From assembly GCA_009837885.1 (NCBI GenBank), contig VXSP01000045.1, positions 261,526 to 325,525 on the forward strand: DNA of 64,000 bases, in the 5' to 3' direction. Shown one piece after another: positions 17,432-25,483 of the stretch. Numbering within the stretch: position 1 is the first letter of the stretch; every line of letters begins with the position of its first letter. The DNA comes from Holophagales bacterium (GTDB lineage Bacteria > Acidobacteriota > Thermoanaerobaculia > Multivoradales > Multivoraceae). A program made the position numbers and the translations under genes. Under the pieces are notes generated by a model. That model saw nothing but the letters and a program-made list of their open reading frames with translations, was not told the DNA's origin and searched no databases.

Positions 17432-18658
17432 TCAAGTCCGCTTCCGCGGCGCCTGAGTCGGCGGGACGGCGCGGCCGAAGAAACGGCGCCAGCTCATCGC
17501 GAGACCAGTCCAGACCAGGACGGCGACGCCGAGGGACACGACGCCGGCGATCGTCTGCCCGACCACGCCGTACACCTCTCCGGTGTGGGCAAACCGCAAC
17601 CAGCGGCGAATCTTGAAGCCGCGCGTGAAGGTCGGATAGCCGGCGCGGCCGACCAGTTCGCCGGTCGCCCGGTCGAACAGCAGGTCCTCGCGCTTCGACG
17701 GCTGGCGGCCCGTCCCGCGGTCGACCGTGACCACGACGGGATCGTGAGTCGACTCGGAAAGGTCGATCGTGAGCGTCCGCCATCCGGGCGTCTCGGCGCC
17801 GGCCTTCGCGGCCAGTGCCTGCAGCTCGACAAACGATGACCTGCCCGTGATCGATTCGAGCTCACGCGCGAACACCCCGGGCGTAGCCGGGGAGGAGGTC
17901 GCCGGGTCCGGCGTGACGGATGGAGTCTCCCGCGCGTCCGACTGCGGCCGCGGCGACTGCTGAAACGGTGGCGTGTCGCCCGCCAGCCGATGGACGAGGT
18001 CGGCGGCCCATTGATACGAGATCGTGGCCCCGCTGAAGACGATGACGACGAGCGGAACGGCCGACCAGAAGCCGATCACCTTGTGCCAGTTGTAGTCGCG
18101 CGCCCGTCCCGTGAGGCCGGGGCGAAACCACAGGCCGTGTTTCCAGGCGGCGCGGCTGCGAGTCGACGGCCACCAGAGGTAGACACCGCTGACGAGCAGG
18201 AACAGGAACCCGAGGTTGGCGATTGCCACCACCGTCCGACCGATGATCCGGTGTTCCCCGTCGAGGGCGAACCACCGGTGCCAGTACATGACGTTCTGGA
18301 GGAAGCGTCGCGTCCGCGTGTCGCCGTTGCCCAGCCGCTCGCCGGTGAATCGGTCGACATAGACGGTGGCTCCATCGTCGAGCCCGACGACCGCTGGCTC
18401 AAGCGGATCCCTGTGCAACGCAGCGGAAGTGACGAGACCGGCGGGCGTCCCGCCGGCGACGCGCGCGATCAGGTCGTCGAGCCCGAGCGGCGCGACGCCC
18501 GGGGAGGGCGGGTCGGCGCGATAGTCGCGCAGCGCCCACTGGTTGAGCTGCGCCTCGTAGGTGAGGATCACGCCGGTCACCGCCAGCATGAGGACAACGA
18601 CGGCGGCGGCGACGCCGACCGCCAGATGGATCCAGAAGATCGCCCGGCGCAGGGACAT
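17432..18658 (-). CDS. PepSY-domain inner-membrane protein (PepSY_TM family)
   Basis: A 408-residue membrane protein. It starts MSLRRAIFWIHLAVGVAAAV with the typical first TM, then a periplasmic PepSY domain, then YWHRWFAL and further TM segments (VVAIANLGFLFLLVSGVYLWW; VIGFWSAVPLVVIVFSGATISY; the last near the C-terminus VGQTIAGVVSLGVAVLVWTG split). Proteins of this family accompany siderophore/TonB receptors or act as cytochrome-b-like ferric reductases. No TonB receptor is in this window. It is 25 bp downstream of a small Tat lipoprotein, and both are probably transcribed from the strong promoter at 18995-19023. Confidence 0.88.
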   Translation of the reverse strand: MSLRRAIFWIHLAVGVAAAVVVLMLAVTGVILTYEAQLNQWALRDYRADPPSPGVAPLGLDDLIARVAGGTPAGLVTSAALHRDPLEPAVVGLDDGATVYVDRFTGERLGNGDTRTRRFLQNVMYWHRWFALDGEHRIIGRTVVAIANLGFLFLLVSGVYLWWPSTRSRAAWKHGLWFRPGLTGRARDYNWHKVIGFWSAVPLVVIVFSGATISYQWAADLVHRLAGDTPPFQQSPRPQSDARETPSVTPDPATSSPATPGVFARELESITGRSSFVELQALAAKAGAETPGWRTLTIDLSESTHDPVVVTVDRGTGRQPSKREDLLFDRATGELVGRAGYPTFTRGFKIRRWLRFAHTGEVYGVVGQTIAGVVSLGVAVLVWTGLAMSWRRFFGRAVPPTQAPRKRT

Positions 18659-18683
18659 GCCCCGAGTAGCGCCGCGAGCGCTC

Positions 18684-18950
18684 CTACTGCTGGTCGGAGT
18701 CGGTTGCCTGGTCGGAGTCGGTCGCCTGCTCGGATTCGGCCTGGGCAGCGGCGTCGCCCTCGCCGTCGGAGTCGGTCCCGCCGGGGCAGGCCGTCGTCAC
18801 GACGGCGGCCGCCGCGAGCGATCCGACCGCGACCGCGCGAGAAAGAAACGAGCGGCGATCGACCCGGACAGTGGTGATGTCTTCGTCCGTCAGCGACATC
18901 GGCGTGGCGGGACGATTCGCTCCAGGCTCCCTGTTTTCCGATCTACCCAT
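18684..18950 (-). CDS. Small Tat-exported lipoprotein with acidic repeat tail
   Basis: An 88-residue protein. VDRRSFLSRAVAVG followed by SLAAAAVVTTAC is a twin-arginine signal ending in a lipobox-like Cys (about residue 55). The mature part is only about 33 residues: PGGTDSDGEGDAAAQ then EQATDSDQATDSDQQ, an Asp/Ser/Gln-rich tail encoded by an 18-bp tandem repeat. CAGGAGCAACGTT precedes the ATG. It is the first gene of a transcript with the PepSY protein. The function is unknown; the acidic tail could bind cations. It is too short to hold an enzyme. Confidence 0.72.
   Translation of the reverse strand: MGRSENREPGANRPATPMSLTDEDITTVRVDRRSFLSRAVAVGSLAAAAVVTTACPGGTDSDGEGDAAAQAESEQATDSDQATDSDQQ
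18691..18744 (-). repeat. 18-bp tandem repeat encoding ATDSDQ units
   Basis: Two near-identical 18-bp units (18691-18708 and 18709-18726, one mismatch) and a third, diverged unit (18727-18744) lie in frame at the 3' end of the small Tat lipoprotein gene. The in-frame unit length means copy-number change would lengthen or shorten the acidic tail without breaking the frame. Confidence 0.75.
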
Positions 18951-18977
18951 AACGTTGCTCCTGCGTTTGGAAACTGG

Positions 18978-18995
18978 TACCGAATGAGTCCGGTA
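18978..18995. promoter_or_regulatory. Inverted repeat at the transcription start of the Tat lipoprotein/PepSY operon
   Basis: TACCG at 18978-18982 and CGGTA at 18991-18995 form a perfect 5-bp inverted repeat with an 8-nt spacer. It abuts the -10 hexamer and covers the expected transcription start on the minus strand, a typical repressor-site position. It is too short to assign to a regulator family. Confidence 0.4.
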
Positions 18996-19023
18996 TAGTA
19001 GGGATGCAGGCCTTGGGTGTCAA
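18995..19023 (-). promoter_or_regulatory. Sigma70-type promoter for the Tat lipoprotein-PepSY operon
   Basis: Reading the minus strand, TTGACA (19018-19023) is separated by exactly 17 bp from TACTAT (18995-19000). The predicted start of transcription falls near 18988, giving a 5' leader of about 38 nt with a Shine-Dalgarno sequence before the ATG at 18950. This is one of the best consensus promoters in the window. It overlaps the GTG at 19017 of the divergent oxygenase frame, which argues for a later start of that gene. Confidence 0.75.
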
Positions 19024-19094
19024 GCGGCGACCCGACTGCCGGAGCCGATGCGCGAGAACGAACCACGATGGGCCACGACGCAGGGAGCGCCCAG

Positions 19095-20366
19095 ATGACG
19101 ACGGACCACACCGGGCCAGGATCGGCGAACCCTGGCGGCGCGTCCGCGCGTCACCAGCGTCACGGTCCGAGCGCCCGTCCGCGGGCGGTCGGACGTCACG
19201 ACCGCGACTGGTACGCCTGGCTCCTCGATCCACTGCCGCCGGCGGAGTTCGAAACCGACTACTACGAGCAGCGGTTTCTTCACATCCGGCGCGACGCGCC
19301 GGCGTACTACGCCGGGCTCCTCTCGGTGAGCGACCTCGACAACGTGCTCGGCACCCACTCGGCCGGTCATCGCGACATCAAGCTGGTTCGTGCCGACGGC
19401 GACGTTGCCTCCCGTGAGTACGCGAACGACGCCGGCAGGGTCCAGCCGCTTGAGGTCGCCAGGCACTTCGACGACGGCGCGACGATCATCTTCAACCAGC
19501 TTCAAACGCGCGTACCGACGCTGGCCCGGCTGTGCGGCGCGCTCGGACGGCGCTTCTCGTCGCGGGCACAGACCAACGTGTATCTCACGCCGCCCGAGGA
19601 GCAGGGCTTCGCCCCGCATTGGGACACCCACGACGTCTTCGTACTGCAGATCAGCGGCACCAAGCGCTGGTCGATCTACGACACCAAGGTGAAACTGCCG
19701 CTCCGGGGCCAGGGCTTCGAACGCGGTACGCCTCCCGGCGCCGTCACCGACGAGTTCGAACTCGGCCCGGGCAACGCCCTTTACATCCCACGAGGTCTGA
19801 TGCACTCGGCCCGTTCGACAGGGCAGACGTCGTTGCACATCACGCTCGGGCTCACGGCGTTCACATGGGCCGAGTTCCTCGTCGAAAGTGTCACCGCGGC
19901 GGCACTCGAGGAAGAATCGCTGCGGCGGAATCTCCCTCGCGAGTTCGCTCGTGAGGAACTCCCCCTGGCCGAGCGAGAGCGCCTGTTCGGCGAGAAGCTG
20001 GCGTTCGTGCAGTCGCGATTCGATGCCGAGGTCGTGTGGCGCCGCTTCGCGGACGAGGTCCTGGCCGCCGACGTCCCCCTGTTCACCGACCTGCTCAGCC
20101 AGCGGCTCCACGGAGACCGGCTGACGCCCCGCTCGCGGGTAAGGCGCCGGGCCGGGCTGCTCACGGAAGCCGTGACGGACAGGGAATCGTGCCTCCTCCG
20201 GTTCGGTGGCCGTGAGATCAGGCTGCCGGCCGGCGTGTGGCCGGCGCTTCAGTTCGCGACGACGGCTGACGAGTTCGCCATCGAGGACCTGCCCGACTGC
20301 CTGGATGCCGAGGGAAAGCTGACCCTTGTGGCGCGACTCGTCAGGGAGGGGGTTCTCCAGCGCTGA
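19095..20366 (+). CDS. JmjC/cupin-type 2-oxoglutarate-dependent oxygenase (RoxA/MINA53/NO66-like)
   Basis: A 423-residue cytoplasmic protein. The double-stranded beta-helix carries the Fe(II) site HWDTHD (His175, Asp177) and a second His in IPRGLMHSA (His237). ISGTKRWSIYD is the usual strand after the HxD. A C-terminal winged-helix-like region (LPDCLDAEGKLTLVARLVREGVLQ) fits the ribosomal-oxygenase group, which hydroxylates ribosomal proteins; the target here is unknown. I chose the ATG at 19095 (GGGAG upstream). ATG 19068 and GTG 19017 are in frame, but the latter overlaps the divergent promoter. It is divergent from the Tat lipoprotein/PepSY genes. Confidence 0.85.
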   Translation: MTTDHTGPGSANPGGASARHQRHGPSARPRAVGRHDRDWYAWLLDPLPPAEFETDYYEQRFLHIRRDAPAYYAGLLSVSDLDNVLGTHSAGHRDIKLVRADGDVASREYANDAGRVQPLEVARHFDDGATIIFNQLQTRVPTLARLCGALGRRFSSRAQTNVYLTPPEEQGFAPHWDTHDVFVLQISGTKRWSIYDTKVKLPLRGQGFERGTPPGAVTDEFELGPGNALYIPRGLMHSARSTGQTSLHITLGLTAFTWAEFLVESVTAAALEEESLRRNLPREFAREELPLAERERLFGEKLAFVQSRFDAEVVWRRFADEVLAADVPLFTDLLSQRLHGDRLTPRSRVRRRAGLLTEAVTDRESCLLRFGGREIRLPAGVWPALQFATTADEFAIEDLPDCLDAEGKLTLVARLVREGVLQR

Positions 20367-20385
20367 GCGCGCTCAACGCCGGCTG

Positions 20386-20802
20386 CTAGCGGATAAGTTG
20401 CGCTGAACCGGCTAGTCCCGCGGCCGTCATGGCCGCGGCGAGCGTCCTGTCCGCGGTTGCTAGCGGGCAGTCGAGTTGTTGGGCCAGCGCCGCGTAGACG
20501 GCGTCGTACACGGTCAGATCCAGCGCGAAAGCCAAGCTACGGGCCGGACGAATGAGTTCGGCCAGCGGCGTGAGCACGAGTGGTACCGCGGCCAGTGCCT
20601 CGAAGGCTGCGTCGGCCTGAGATCGGGTCAGGATGCCGCGGTGCGCCTTCGCCCAGAGTACGTTCCCGACTTCCAGCAGCAGGAAGTCCGGGGCGTGAAG
20701 GACATCCTGGCCCAGCAACTCGAGGGCGTCAGGGCTGCCTTCCTCTTCGAGAACCCACTTCAGGGCGGCGCTGGCGTCAACGACGACGCGTTGGAGCGGC
20801 AA
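20386..20802 (-). CDS. vapC: PIN-domain toxin of a VapBC pair
   Basis: A 138-residue PIN-domain ribonuclease. Acidic catalytic residues are visible in VVVDASAALKWVLEEE (first Asp), LLLEVGNVLWAKA (Glu), and LTVYDAVYAALAQQLDCPLATADRTL (Asp pairs), the usual order for VapC. It probably cleaves RNA and is bound by the antitoxin at 20809-21060, whose stop lies 6 bp upstream. The order is antitoxin then toxin on the minus strand. Length is typical. Confidence 0.9.
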   Translation of the reverse strand: MPLQRVVVDASAALKWVLEEEGSPDALELLGQDVLHAPDFLLLEVGNVLWAKAHRGILTRSQADAAFEALAAVPLVLTPLAELIRPARSLAFALDLTVYDAVYAALAQQLDCPLATADRTLAAAMTAAGLAGSAQLIR

Positions 20803-20808
20803 GACGGG

Positions 20809-21060
20809 TCAGCCGGAGATGTCGTGGGCTCTTCCGTCCCGCAGTTTCCGAACCAGTTGCTCGACGGGTTCATCGTCGTCGTGCGCTATTGCAGCACGGA
20901 CGGCGTCAAGGCGAGCCCGTGCCGCTTCGCGATCGACCCCGACGGCCATCGCGAGTGAGCGGCGAGCTTCTTCCTCGGTTGAACGGCCGGCAGCCGCTGC
21001 TCTGCGGCGCAGAGCCTGCACGACCGCTTCGTCGACGTTGCGGATAGTAAGCTGGCCCAT
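20809..21060 (-). CDS. vapB: FitA/Arc-like ribbon-helix-helix antitoxin (VapB)
   Basis: An 83-residue antitoxin. The N-terminal RHH domain MGQLTIRNVDEAVVQALRRR with AAAAGRSTEEEARRSL matches the FitA-type pattern. The C-terminal half (ARLDAVRAAIAHDDDEPVEQL) would wrap the toxin. No Shine-Dalgarno precedes the ATG at 21060. Instead a TTGCAA-17-TAGCCT promoter ends 8 nt before it, suggesting a leaderless transcript. The promoter region overlaps the start of a plus-strand small open frame. Confidence 0.88.
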   Translation of the reverse strand: MGQLTIRNVDEAVVQALRRRAAAAGRSTEEEARRSLAMAVGVDREAARARLDAVRAAIAHDDDEPVEQLVRKLRDGRAHDISG

Positions 21061-21068
21061 GAGCGAGG

Positions 21069-21097
21069 AGGCTACAATGACAGCGCCTACATTGCAA
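21069..21097 (-). promoter_or_regulatory. Predicted leaderless promoter and dyad of vapB (20809-21060)
   Basis: On the minus strand TTGCAA (21092-21097), a 17-bp spacer and TAGCCT (21069-21074) lie 8 nt before the vapB ATG. Within it, TACAATG (21073-21079) and CATTGCA (21090-21096) form an imperfect inverted repeat with one mismatch, a candidate autoregulatory operator. Confidence 0.5.
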
Positions 21098-21172
21098 TCA
21101 CTGTTGGCGGTCCGCAGGTGCCACGTTGATGCGGCTTCGCCGTGGGTAGCAGGAATCGGGGTGCGGCAATGA
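21077..21172 (+). CDS. Possible small leader ORF coupled to the alpha/beta hydrolase gene
   Basis: A 31-codon frame starting ATG at 21077, preceded by a perfect AGGAGG (21066-21071) with a 5-nt spacer. Its TGA (21170-21172) overlaps the hydrolase ATG (21169-21171) as ATGA, the arrangement of translational coupling. The peptide (MTAPTLQSLLAVRRCHVDA...) has no recognisable motif. It lies over the divergent vapB promoter. Support is positional only; it may be a leader peptide, or the AGGAGG may be coincidental. Confidence 0.4.
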   Translation: MTAPTLQSLLAVRRCHVDAASPWVAGIGVRQ

Positions 21173-22464
21173 GAGTCCTGAAGATCGTCGCAATAGCCGC
21201 GCTCGGCCTGGTCTTGATGCTGGCCTGTGCGGTCGGCCTTTTCTTCGCTACTGCCGGCGTCGACACGCCGGAGGGTCAGGCGAGCCGCGAAGTCCTCGCG
21301 CGGGGGCCCTACCAGGTCAAGAGGCTGGACACCACGTTCGTCGACCGGAGCCGCCCGACGCAGGCGAACAACGACTTCGCCGGCTCGGACGAGCGGCGCC
21401 TCGTGACCACGATCAACTATCCGACGAATCCGAACGCACGGGGGGTGGCGCGGGAAGGCCGACCGGCGAACGGCTTTCCGTTGATCGTCTACAACCACGG
21501 CTTCATGTCCAGGCGGTCGGAGGGCGCCTACCTGGCGCGGCACTTCGCCAGCCACGGCTACGTCCTCGTCGCCGCCGACTATCCGTTGACGAACTTCGCG
21601 AGCCCGGGTGGGCCGCGTTTCGAAGACGTGGTTCACCAGCCTGGCGACGTGGGGTTCCTGATCGACAGCGTGTTGCGCTGGAACGACGATCCGGCCCACG
21701 AGTTCTTCGGGACCATCGACCCGGAACGCATCGGCGTGATGGGCCTGTCTCTCGGCGGCATGACCAGCACGCTCGCCGCCTTCCATCCGGAGCTTCGGGA
21801 CGATCGGATCGGGGCTGCCGTCTCGATCGCGGGACCCAGCGTCATGTTCACGCCCGTCTTCTTCGAGACGGCCGAGGTGCCGTTCCTGATGATCGCCGGT
21901 GACGCCGACGCCATCGTGCCGTACCCCGAGAACGCGGCCTCGCTGCCGGAGCGAGCGCCGCGTAGCGGGCTGGTCACGCTCAAGGATGGTTCACACGTCG
22001 GGTTCGCCGACATCGCCCGCTATACCTCCCGTTGGTCCAGGCACGGCGACACGCTGGCGTGTGGCGCCCTCATGGGCGCGGTGGAGGAAGACGCCGACCT
22101 GGGCGATGTGGCCGGGCTGGGAGGACTGGAACAGGGAGTGGACCGAAGTCAGGGCGGCAGGCCGTGCGATCCTCTTCCGAGCGTGCGGTCGATGCGGCCG
22201 GCACGCCAGCAGATGCTGACGACTCTCGCTGCTTTCTCCTTCTTCGAGAGCCGGTTCGCCGAAGAAGCCGCTGATCGCGAGAGAGCGGCCGGCTATCTGG
22301 CCGCGGAACTGGCCGCGGAGAACGACGACGTGACGGTGCGACTGCCGAGCACGCACGACTCAGCGTCGCGAACGGCCGCTACCTGGACGAGCCCACCAGG
22401 GCCAGCAGAGCATCGACTTCCTTCGGCACAGCCGCACTCAGGATCTCCGGCTCGCCTTCGGTGA
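21169..22464 (+). CDS. Exported alpha/beta hydrolase (dienelactone hydrolase/PAF-acetylhydrolase-like)
   Basis: A 431-residue protein with an N-terminal signal anchor (IVAIAALGLVLMLACAVGLFF). The fold shows PLIVYNHGFMSRRSEGAYLARHFASHGYVLVAADY (oxyanion strand, split), nucleophile GVMGLSLGGMTS (GLSLG), acid region IAGDADAIVPYP and likely His in DGSHVGFADI. The last ~30 residues (after RLPSTHDSA) are Ser/Pro-rich low-complexity and lie antisense to the 3' end of the convergent aminopeptidase gene, an 86-bp overlap. This suggests the original stop was lost by frameshift or read-through. Likely an esterase or lipase of unknown substrate. Confidence 0.82.
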   Translation: MRVLKIVAIAALGLVLMLACAVGLFFATAGVDTPEGQASREVLARGPYQVKRLDTTFVDRSRPTQANNDFAGSDERRLVTTINYPTNPNARGVAREGRPANGFPLIVYNHGFMSRRSEGAYLARHFASHGYVLVAADYPLTNFASPGGPRFEDVVHQPGDVGFLIDSVLRWNDDPAHEFFGTIDPERIGVMGLSLGGMTSTLAAFHPELRDDRIGAAVSIAGPSVMFTPVFFETAEVPFLMIAGDADAIVPYPENAASLPERAPRSGLVTLKDGSHVGFADIARYTSRWSRHGDTLACGALMGAVEEDADLGDVAGLGGLEQGVDRSQGGRPCDPLPSVRSMRPARQQMLTTLAAFSFFESRFAEEAADRERAAGYLAAELAAENDDVTVRLPSTHDSASRTAATWTSPPGPAEHRLPSAQPHSGSPARLR

Positions 22465-23740
22465 TCAGGACTGTGTCCTCGATCCGGATGTGGATGTTCC
22501 GCTCCGGGATCTCGAGGATCGGCTCGACGGCGATCACCATGCCCGGCTCGAAGGGCAGGGAGCTGTCGCCGACGTCGTGGACGGAGAGGCCCACGAAGTG
22601 GCCGGCCCCGTGGGCGGGCTTGTCCTCGAAGCCCCAGCGGTCGTAGATCTCGCGGCAGATTGCGGTCGTCTCGCGCCGGGTGACGCCCGGGCGCATCGCG
22701 GCGATGATCGCCTTCTGCGCTTCCAGCACGGCGCGGTAGGCCCGGTCCTGGACCTCGTCGAACTCCCCGTTGACGGGCCAGGTGCGGGTGATGTCCATCG
22801 TCAGGTAGGCGAAAGAGGCTCCGTAGTCCATGACGACCAGGTCGCCGTCCTGTAGCTGCCGGTCGTTCCTGACCCAGTGCCAGATCAGGCCGTTGGGACC
22901 TGAGCCCACGATCGCGGGGTAGGCCTCCATCTCGGCGCCGTGCTTCAGGAAGACGTGCTTGGCCGCGGCCTCCAGCTCGTACTCCCAGCCGCCGGTTCGC
23001 GTGGCGCGGATGGCCGCCGCGATGCCATCGGCGCTGACCTTGCCGGCGCGACGCAGGATCTCGATCTCGCGTGCCGTCTTGATCATCCGCAGCCGGTCGA
23101 GGTGCGGCGTCAGATCGCGCAGCTCGGCGTAGGGGTAGCGGCTGCGGATCGTCGCGATCTGGTGGGCCTGCTCGGTCGGCTGGCCGCCCCAGGGATTCTG
23201 CTCGCGACGGCCGAGGTAGAGGCCCTTCTCGCTGCGGGCGAGGTCGAGTTCGTCGCGCTCGCCCAGGCGCATCCAGAGGAGCTCTCCGGCCTTTCCCGGC
23301 ATCCGTCCGCGGCGCCGGGCGAGGTGTTCGGGCAGGTAGGCGAGGTGGTCGACCTCGAAGCCGCTGCCTTCCGCCTGCTCGGGCGCGTAGAGCCAGTTCG
23401 GCCCGTCGATGAACTTCTCGCGGTCGCCCTGGTGGGGCAGGTAGAGGCGGGCCTCGCAGCCGTCGACCTCGAGCAGCAGCACCGCGTTCCGACCCTCATA
23501 GCCGGTCAGGTAGAAGAAGTCGTGGTCCTGCCGGAAGCGGGCGCCGTAGCGCGGCATCGTCTCCGAAAACATGAGCACTGCGCCGCCGTCCAGGCGTTCG
23601 CAAAGGCGCGCCCGTCGTTCCGCGAATTCTCCAGGCGCGTAGGTGGCTCGCTGAGCGGTCGCCACTGTGGCGGCGAACAAAACCGAGAGAAACAGGGCCG
23701 AGGAGGCGAGTTTGCCGACAAGTTTTTCTGTGAGAGTCAT
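22379..23740 (-). CDS. pepP: Xaa-Pro aminopeptidase (peptidase M24B), exported
   Basis: A 453-residue protein with a signal peptide (ALFLSVLFAATVATAQ). Residues ~30-180 form the aminopeptidase P N-terminal domain (MFSETMPRYGARFRQDHDFFYLTGY split). The pita-bread catalytic domain shows the metal ligands: Asp in LVVMDYGAS, Asp in YLTMDITRTWP, His in AHGAGHFVGLSVHDVG, Glu in VIAVEPILEIPE and Glu in HIRIEDTVLIT. It removes N-terminal residues before proline, here probably in the periplasm. It starts 26 bp after the fumarase stop. A TTTCTC-GGG-GAGAAA hairpin lies directly before the ATG, and no clear Shine-Dalgarno is visible. Confidence 0.92.
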   Translation of the reverse strand: MTLTEKLVGKLASSALFLSVLFAATVATAQRATYAPGEFAERRARLCERLDGGAVLMFSETMPRYGARFRQDHDFFYLTGYEGRNAVLLLEVDGCEARLYLPHQGDREKFIDGPNWLYAPEQAEGSGFEVDHLAYLPEHLARRRGRMPGKAGELLWMRLGERDELDLARSEKGLYLGRREQNPWGGQPTEQAHQIATIRSRYPYAELRDLTPHLDRLRMIKTAREIEILRRAGKVSADGIAAAIRATRTGGWEYELEAAAKHVFLKHGAEMEAYPAIVGSGPNGLIWHWVRNDRQLQDGDLVVMDYGASFAYLTMDITRTWPVNGEFDEVQDRAYRAVLEAQKAIIAAMRPGVTRRETTAICREIYDRWGFEDKPAHGAGHFVGLSVHDVGDSSLPFEPGMVIAVEPILEIPERNIHIRIEDTVLITEGEPEILSAAVPKEVDALLALVGSSR

Positions 23741-23766
23741 TTTCTCGGGGAGAAACAGGGTGTCTT

Positions 23767-25419
23767 CTAGTTTTTTCTTCCGCCTCCGATCGCGACAGCT
23801 CGCGTTTTGGCGAATGGAGCGAAGAAATCGTTCCCCTTGTCGTCGATCACGACGAAAGCCGGGAAGTTCTCGACCTCGATCTGCCAGATGGCCTCCATGC
23901 CGAGATCCTCGAACTCGCGCAGCTCGACCTTCCGGATGCTCTGTTCGGCGAGTGCCGCCGCCGGTCCGCCGATCGAGCCGAGATGGAAGCCGCCGTGCCT
24001 CTCGCAGGCGCGGCGCACTTCAGGCGAGCGGTTGCCCTTGGCCAGCATGACCATGCTGCCGCCGTGGCTCTGGAACAGGTCGACGTAGGGGTCCATGCGT
24101 CCGGCGGTCGTCGGACCGAAGGACCCGGACGCCTTGCCTTCGGGTTTCTTCGCGGGGCCGGCGTAGTACACCGGCTGGTCCTTGAAGTACTGAGGGAGAT
24201 CCTGCCCCGAGTCGAGCAACTCCTTGAGCCGGGCGTGGGCGATGTCGCGGGCGACGACCATCGGACCCGTGAGCGCCAGTCGCGTGGCGACCGGATACTT
24301 CGAGAGCTCGGCCCGAATCTCGTCCATCGGCCGGTTCAGGTCGATGGCGACGACCTGGCCGCTGAGTTCGTCCTCGTCGATTTCGGGCAGGTACCTGGCC
24401 GGGTTCTCCTCGAGCTGCTCCAGGAAGATCCCGTCGCGGTTGATCCGGCCCAGGATCTGGCGGTCGGCCGAACAGGACACGCCGAGGCCGACGGGCAGCG
24501 AGGCGCCGTGGCGCGGCAGGCGGATGACCCGCACGTCGTGGGCGAAGTACTTGCCGCCGAACTGGGCGCCGATCCCGATCCGGGTGCAGAGATCGAAGAT
24601 CCGCTGCTCCATCTCCAGGTCGCGGAAGGCGCGGCCACGTTCGTTGCCGCTGGTCGGGAGATCGTCCAGGGCATGGCAGGTCGCGAGCTTGAGCGTCTTC
24701 ATCGTCGCCTCGGCCGAGGTTCCGCCGACGACCAGGGCGATGTGGTAGGGCGGGCAGGCCGACGTGCCGAGAGTGCGCAGCTTCTCGTCGACGAAGTTCA
24801 CCAGCGAGATCGGGTTCAGGATCGCCCTCGTTTCCTGGTACAGGAAGCACTTGTTCGCCGAGCCGCCGCCCTTGGCGACAAACAGGAAGCGGTACTCGTC
24901 GCCGCGCGCCGCGTAGAGGTCGACCTGGGCGGGCAGGTTCGTGCCCGTGTTCTTCTCCTCGTACATCGACAGCGGCGCCATCTGCGAGTAGCGGAGGTTC
25001 CGCTCCTGGTAGGCGTCGAAGATGCCGCGGCAGAGTTCCTCCTCGTCGTCGAAATCGGTGTAGACGTCCTGGCCCTTGTATCCGAGGACGATCGCGGTGC
25101 CGGTGTCCTGGCAACCGGGCAGCTCGCGACCGGCCGCGATGTTCGCGTTCTTCAGCAGCTCCATCGCCACGAAGCGGTCGTTCGCCGACGACTCCGGATC
25201 GTCCAGGACGCGGCGCAACTGCTCCAGGTGGCTGGCCCGCAACAGGTGAGCGATGTCGTCCATCGCGTCGCGGGCGATCAGCCGCAACGCCTCGGGCTCG
25301 ATGTGCAGGGTCTCGCGGCCGCCGGCGGACTCGACACGGACGTGGTCCGAGGTCAGGTGGCGATAGTCCGGCTCGTCGCCGGCGTGTTCGAAGAGGTGTT
25401 GGTGGTGGAAGTCGGTCAT
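23767..25419 (-). CDS. fumA: Class I fumarate hydratase (4Fe-4S)
   Basis: A 550-residue cytoplasmic enzyme interconverting fumarate and L-malate, close to the 548 residues of E. coli FumA. Diagnostic elements: LPGCQDTGTAIVLGYKG with a likely cluster Cys, VAKGGGSANKCFLYQET, SACPPYHIALVVGGTSAE, LGVSCSADRQILGRI, and C-terminal GPTTAGRMDPYVDLFQSHGGSMVMLAKGN. The alpha and beta parts are fused, as in the single-subunit enzymes. I chose the ATG at 25419 on length and homology; an ATG at 25485 overlaps the start of the divergent epimerase and adds 22 unrelated residues. It lies just upstream of the aminopeptidase gene. Confidence 0.92.
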   Translation of the reverse strand: MTDFHHQHLFEHAGDEPDYRHLTSDHVRVESAGGRETLHIEPEALRLIARDAMDDIAHLLRASHLEQLRRVLDDPESSANDRFVAMELLKNANIAAGRELPGCQDTGTAIVLGYKGQDVYTDFDDEEELCRGIFDAYQERNLRYSQMAPLSMYEEKNTGTNLPAQVDLYAARGDEYRFLFVAKGGGSANKCFLYQETRAILNPISLVNFVDEKLRTLGTSACPPYHIALVVGGTSAEATMKTLKLATCHALDDLPTSGNERGRAFRDLEMEQRIFDLCTRIGIGAQFGGKYFAHDVRVIRLPRHGASLPVGLGVSCSADRQILGRINRDGIFLEQLEENPARYLPEIDEDELSGQVVAIDLNRPMDEIRAELSKYPVATRLALTGPMVVARDIAHARLKELLDSGQDLPQYFKDQPVYYAGPAKKPEGKASGSFGPTTAGRMDPYVDLFQSHGGSMVMLAKGNRSPEVRRACERHGGFHLGSIGGPAAALAEQSIRKVELREFEDLGMEAIWQIEVENFPAFVVIDDKGNDFFAPFAKTRAVAIGGGRKN

Positions 25420-25483
25420 GGCTGCCTGCGAGTCTGCGTGACGGAGCGCCGCGAAGCAAGTTCGGTAGTGTGCGTCGTGCTCC

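Noticed and set aside
18691..18744. CRISPR-like array
   Set aside because: It is a short in-frame coding tandem repeat (18-bp units, no spacers).
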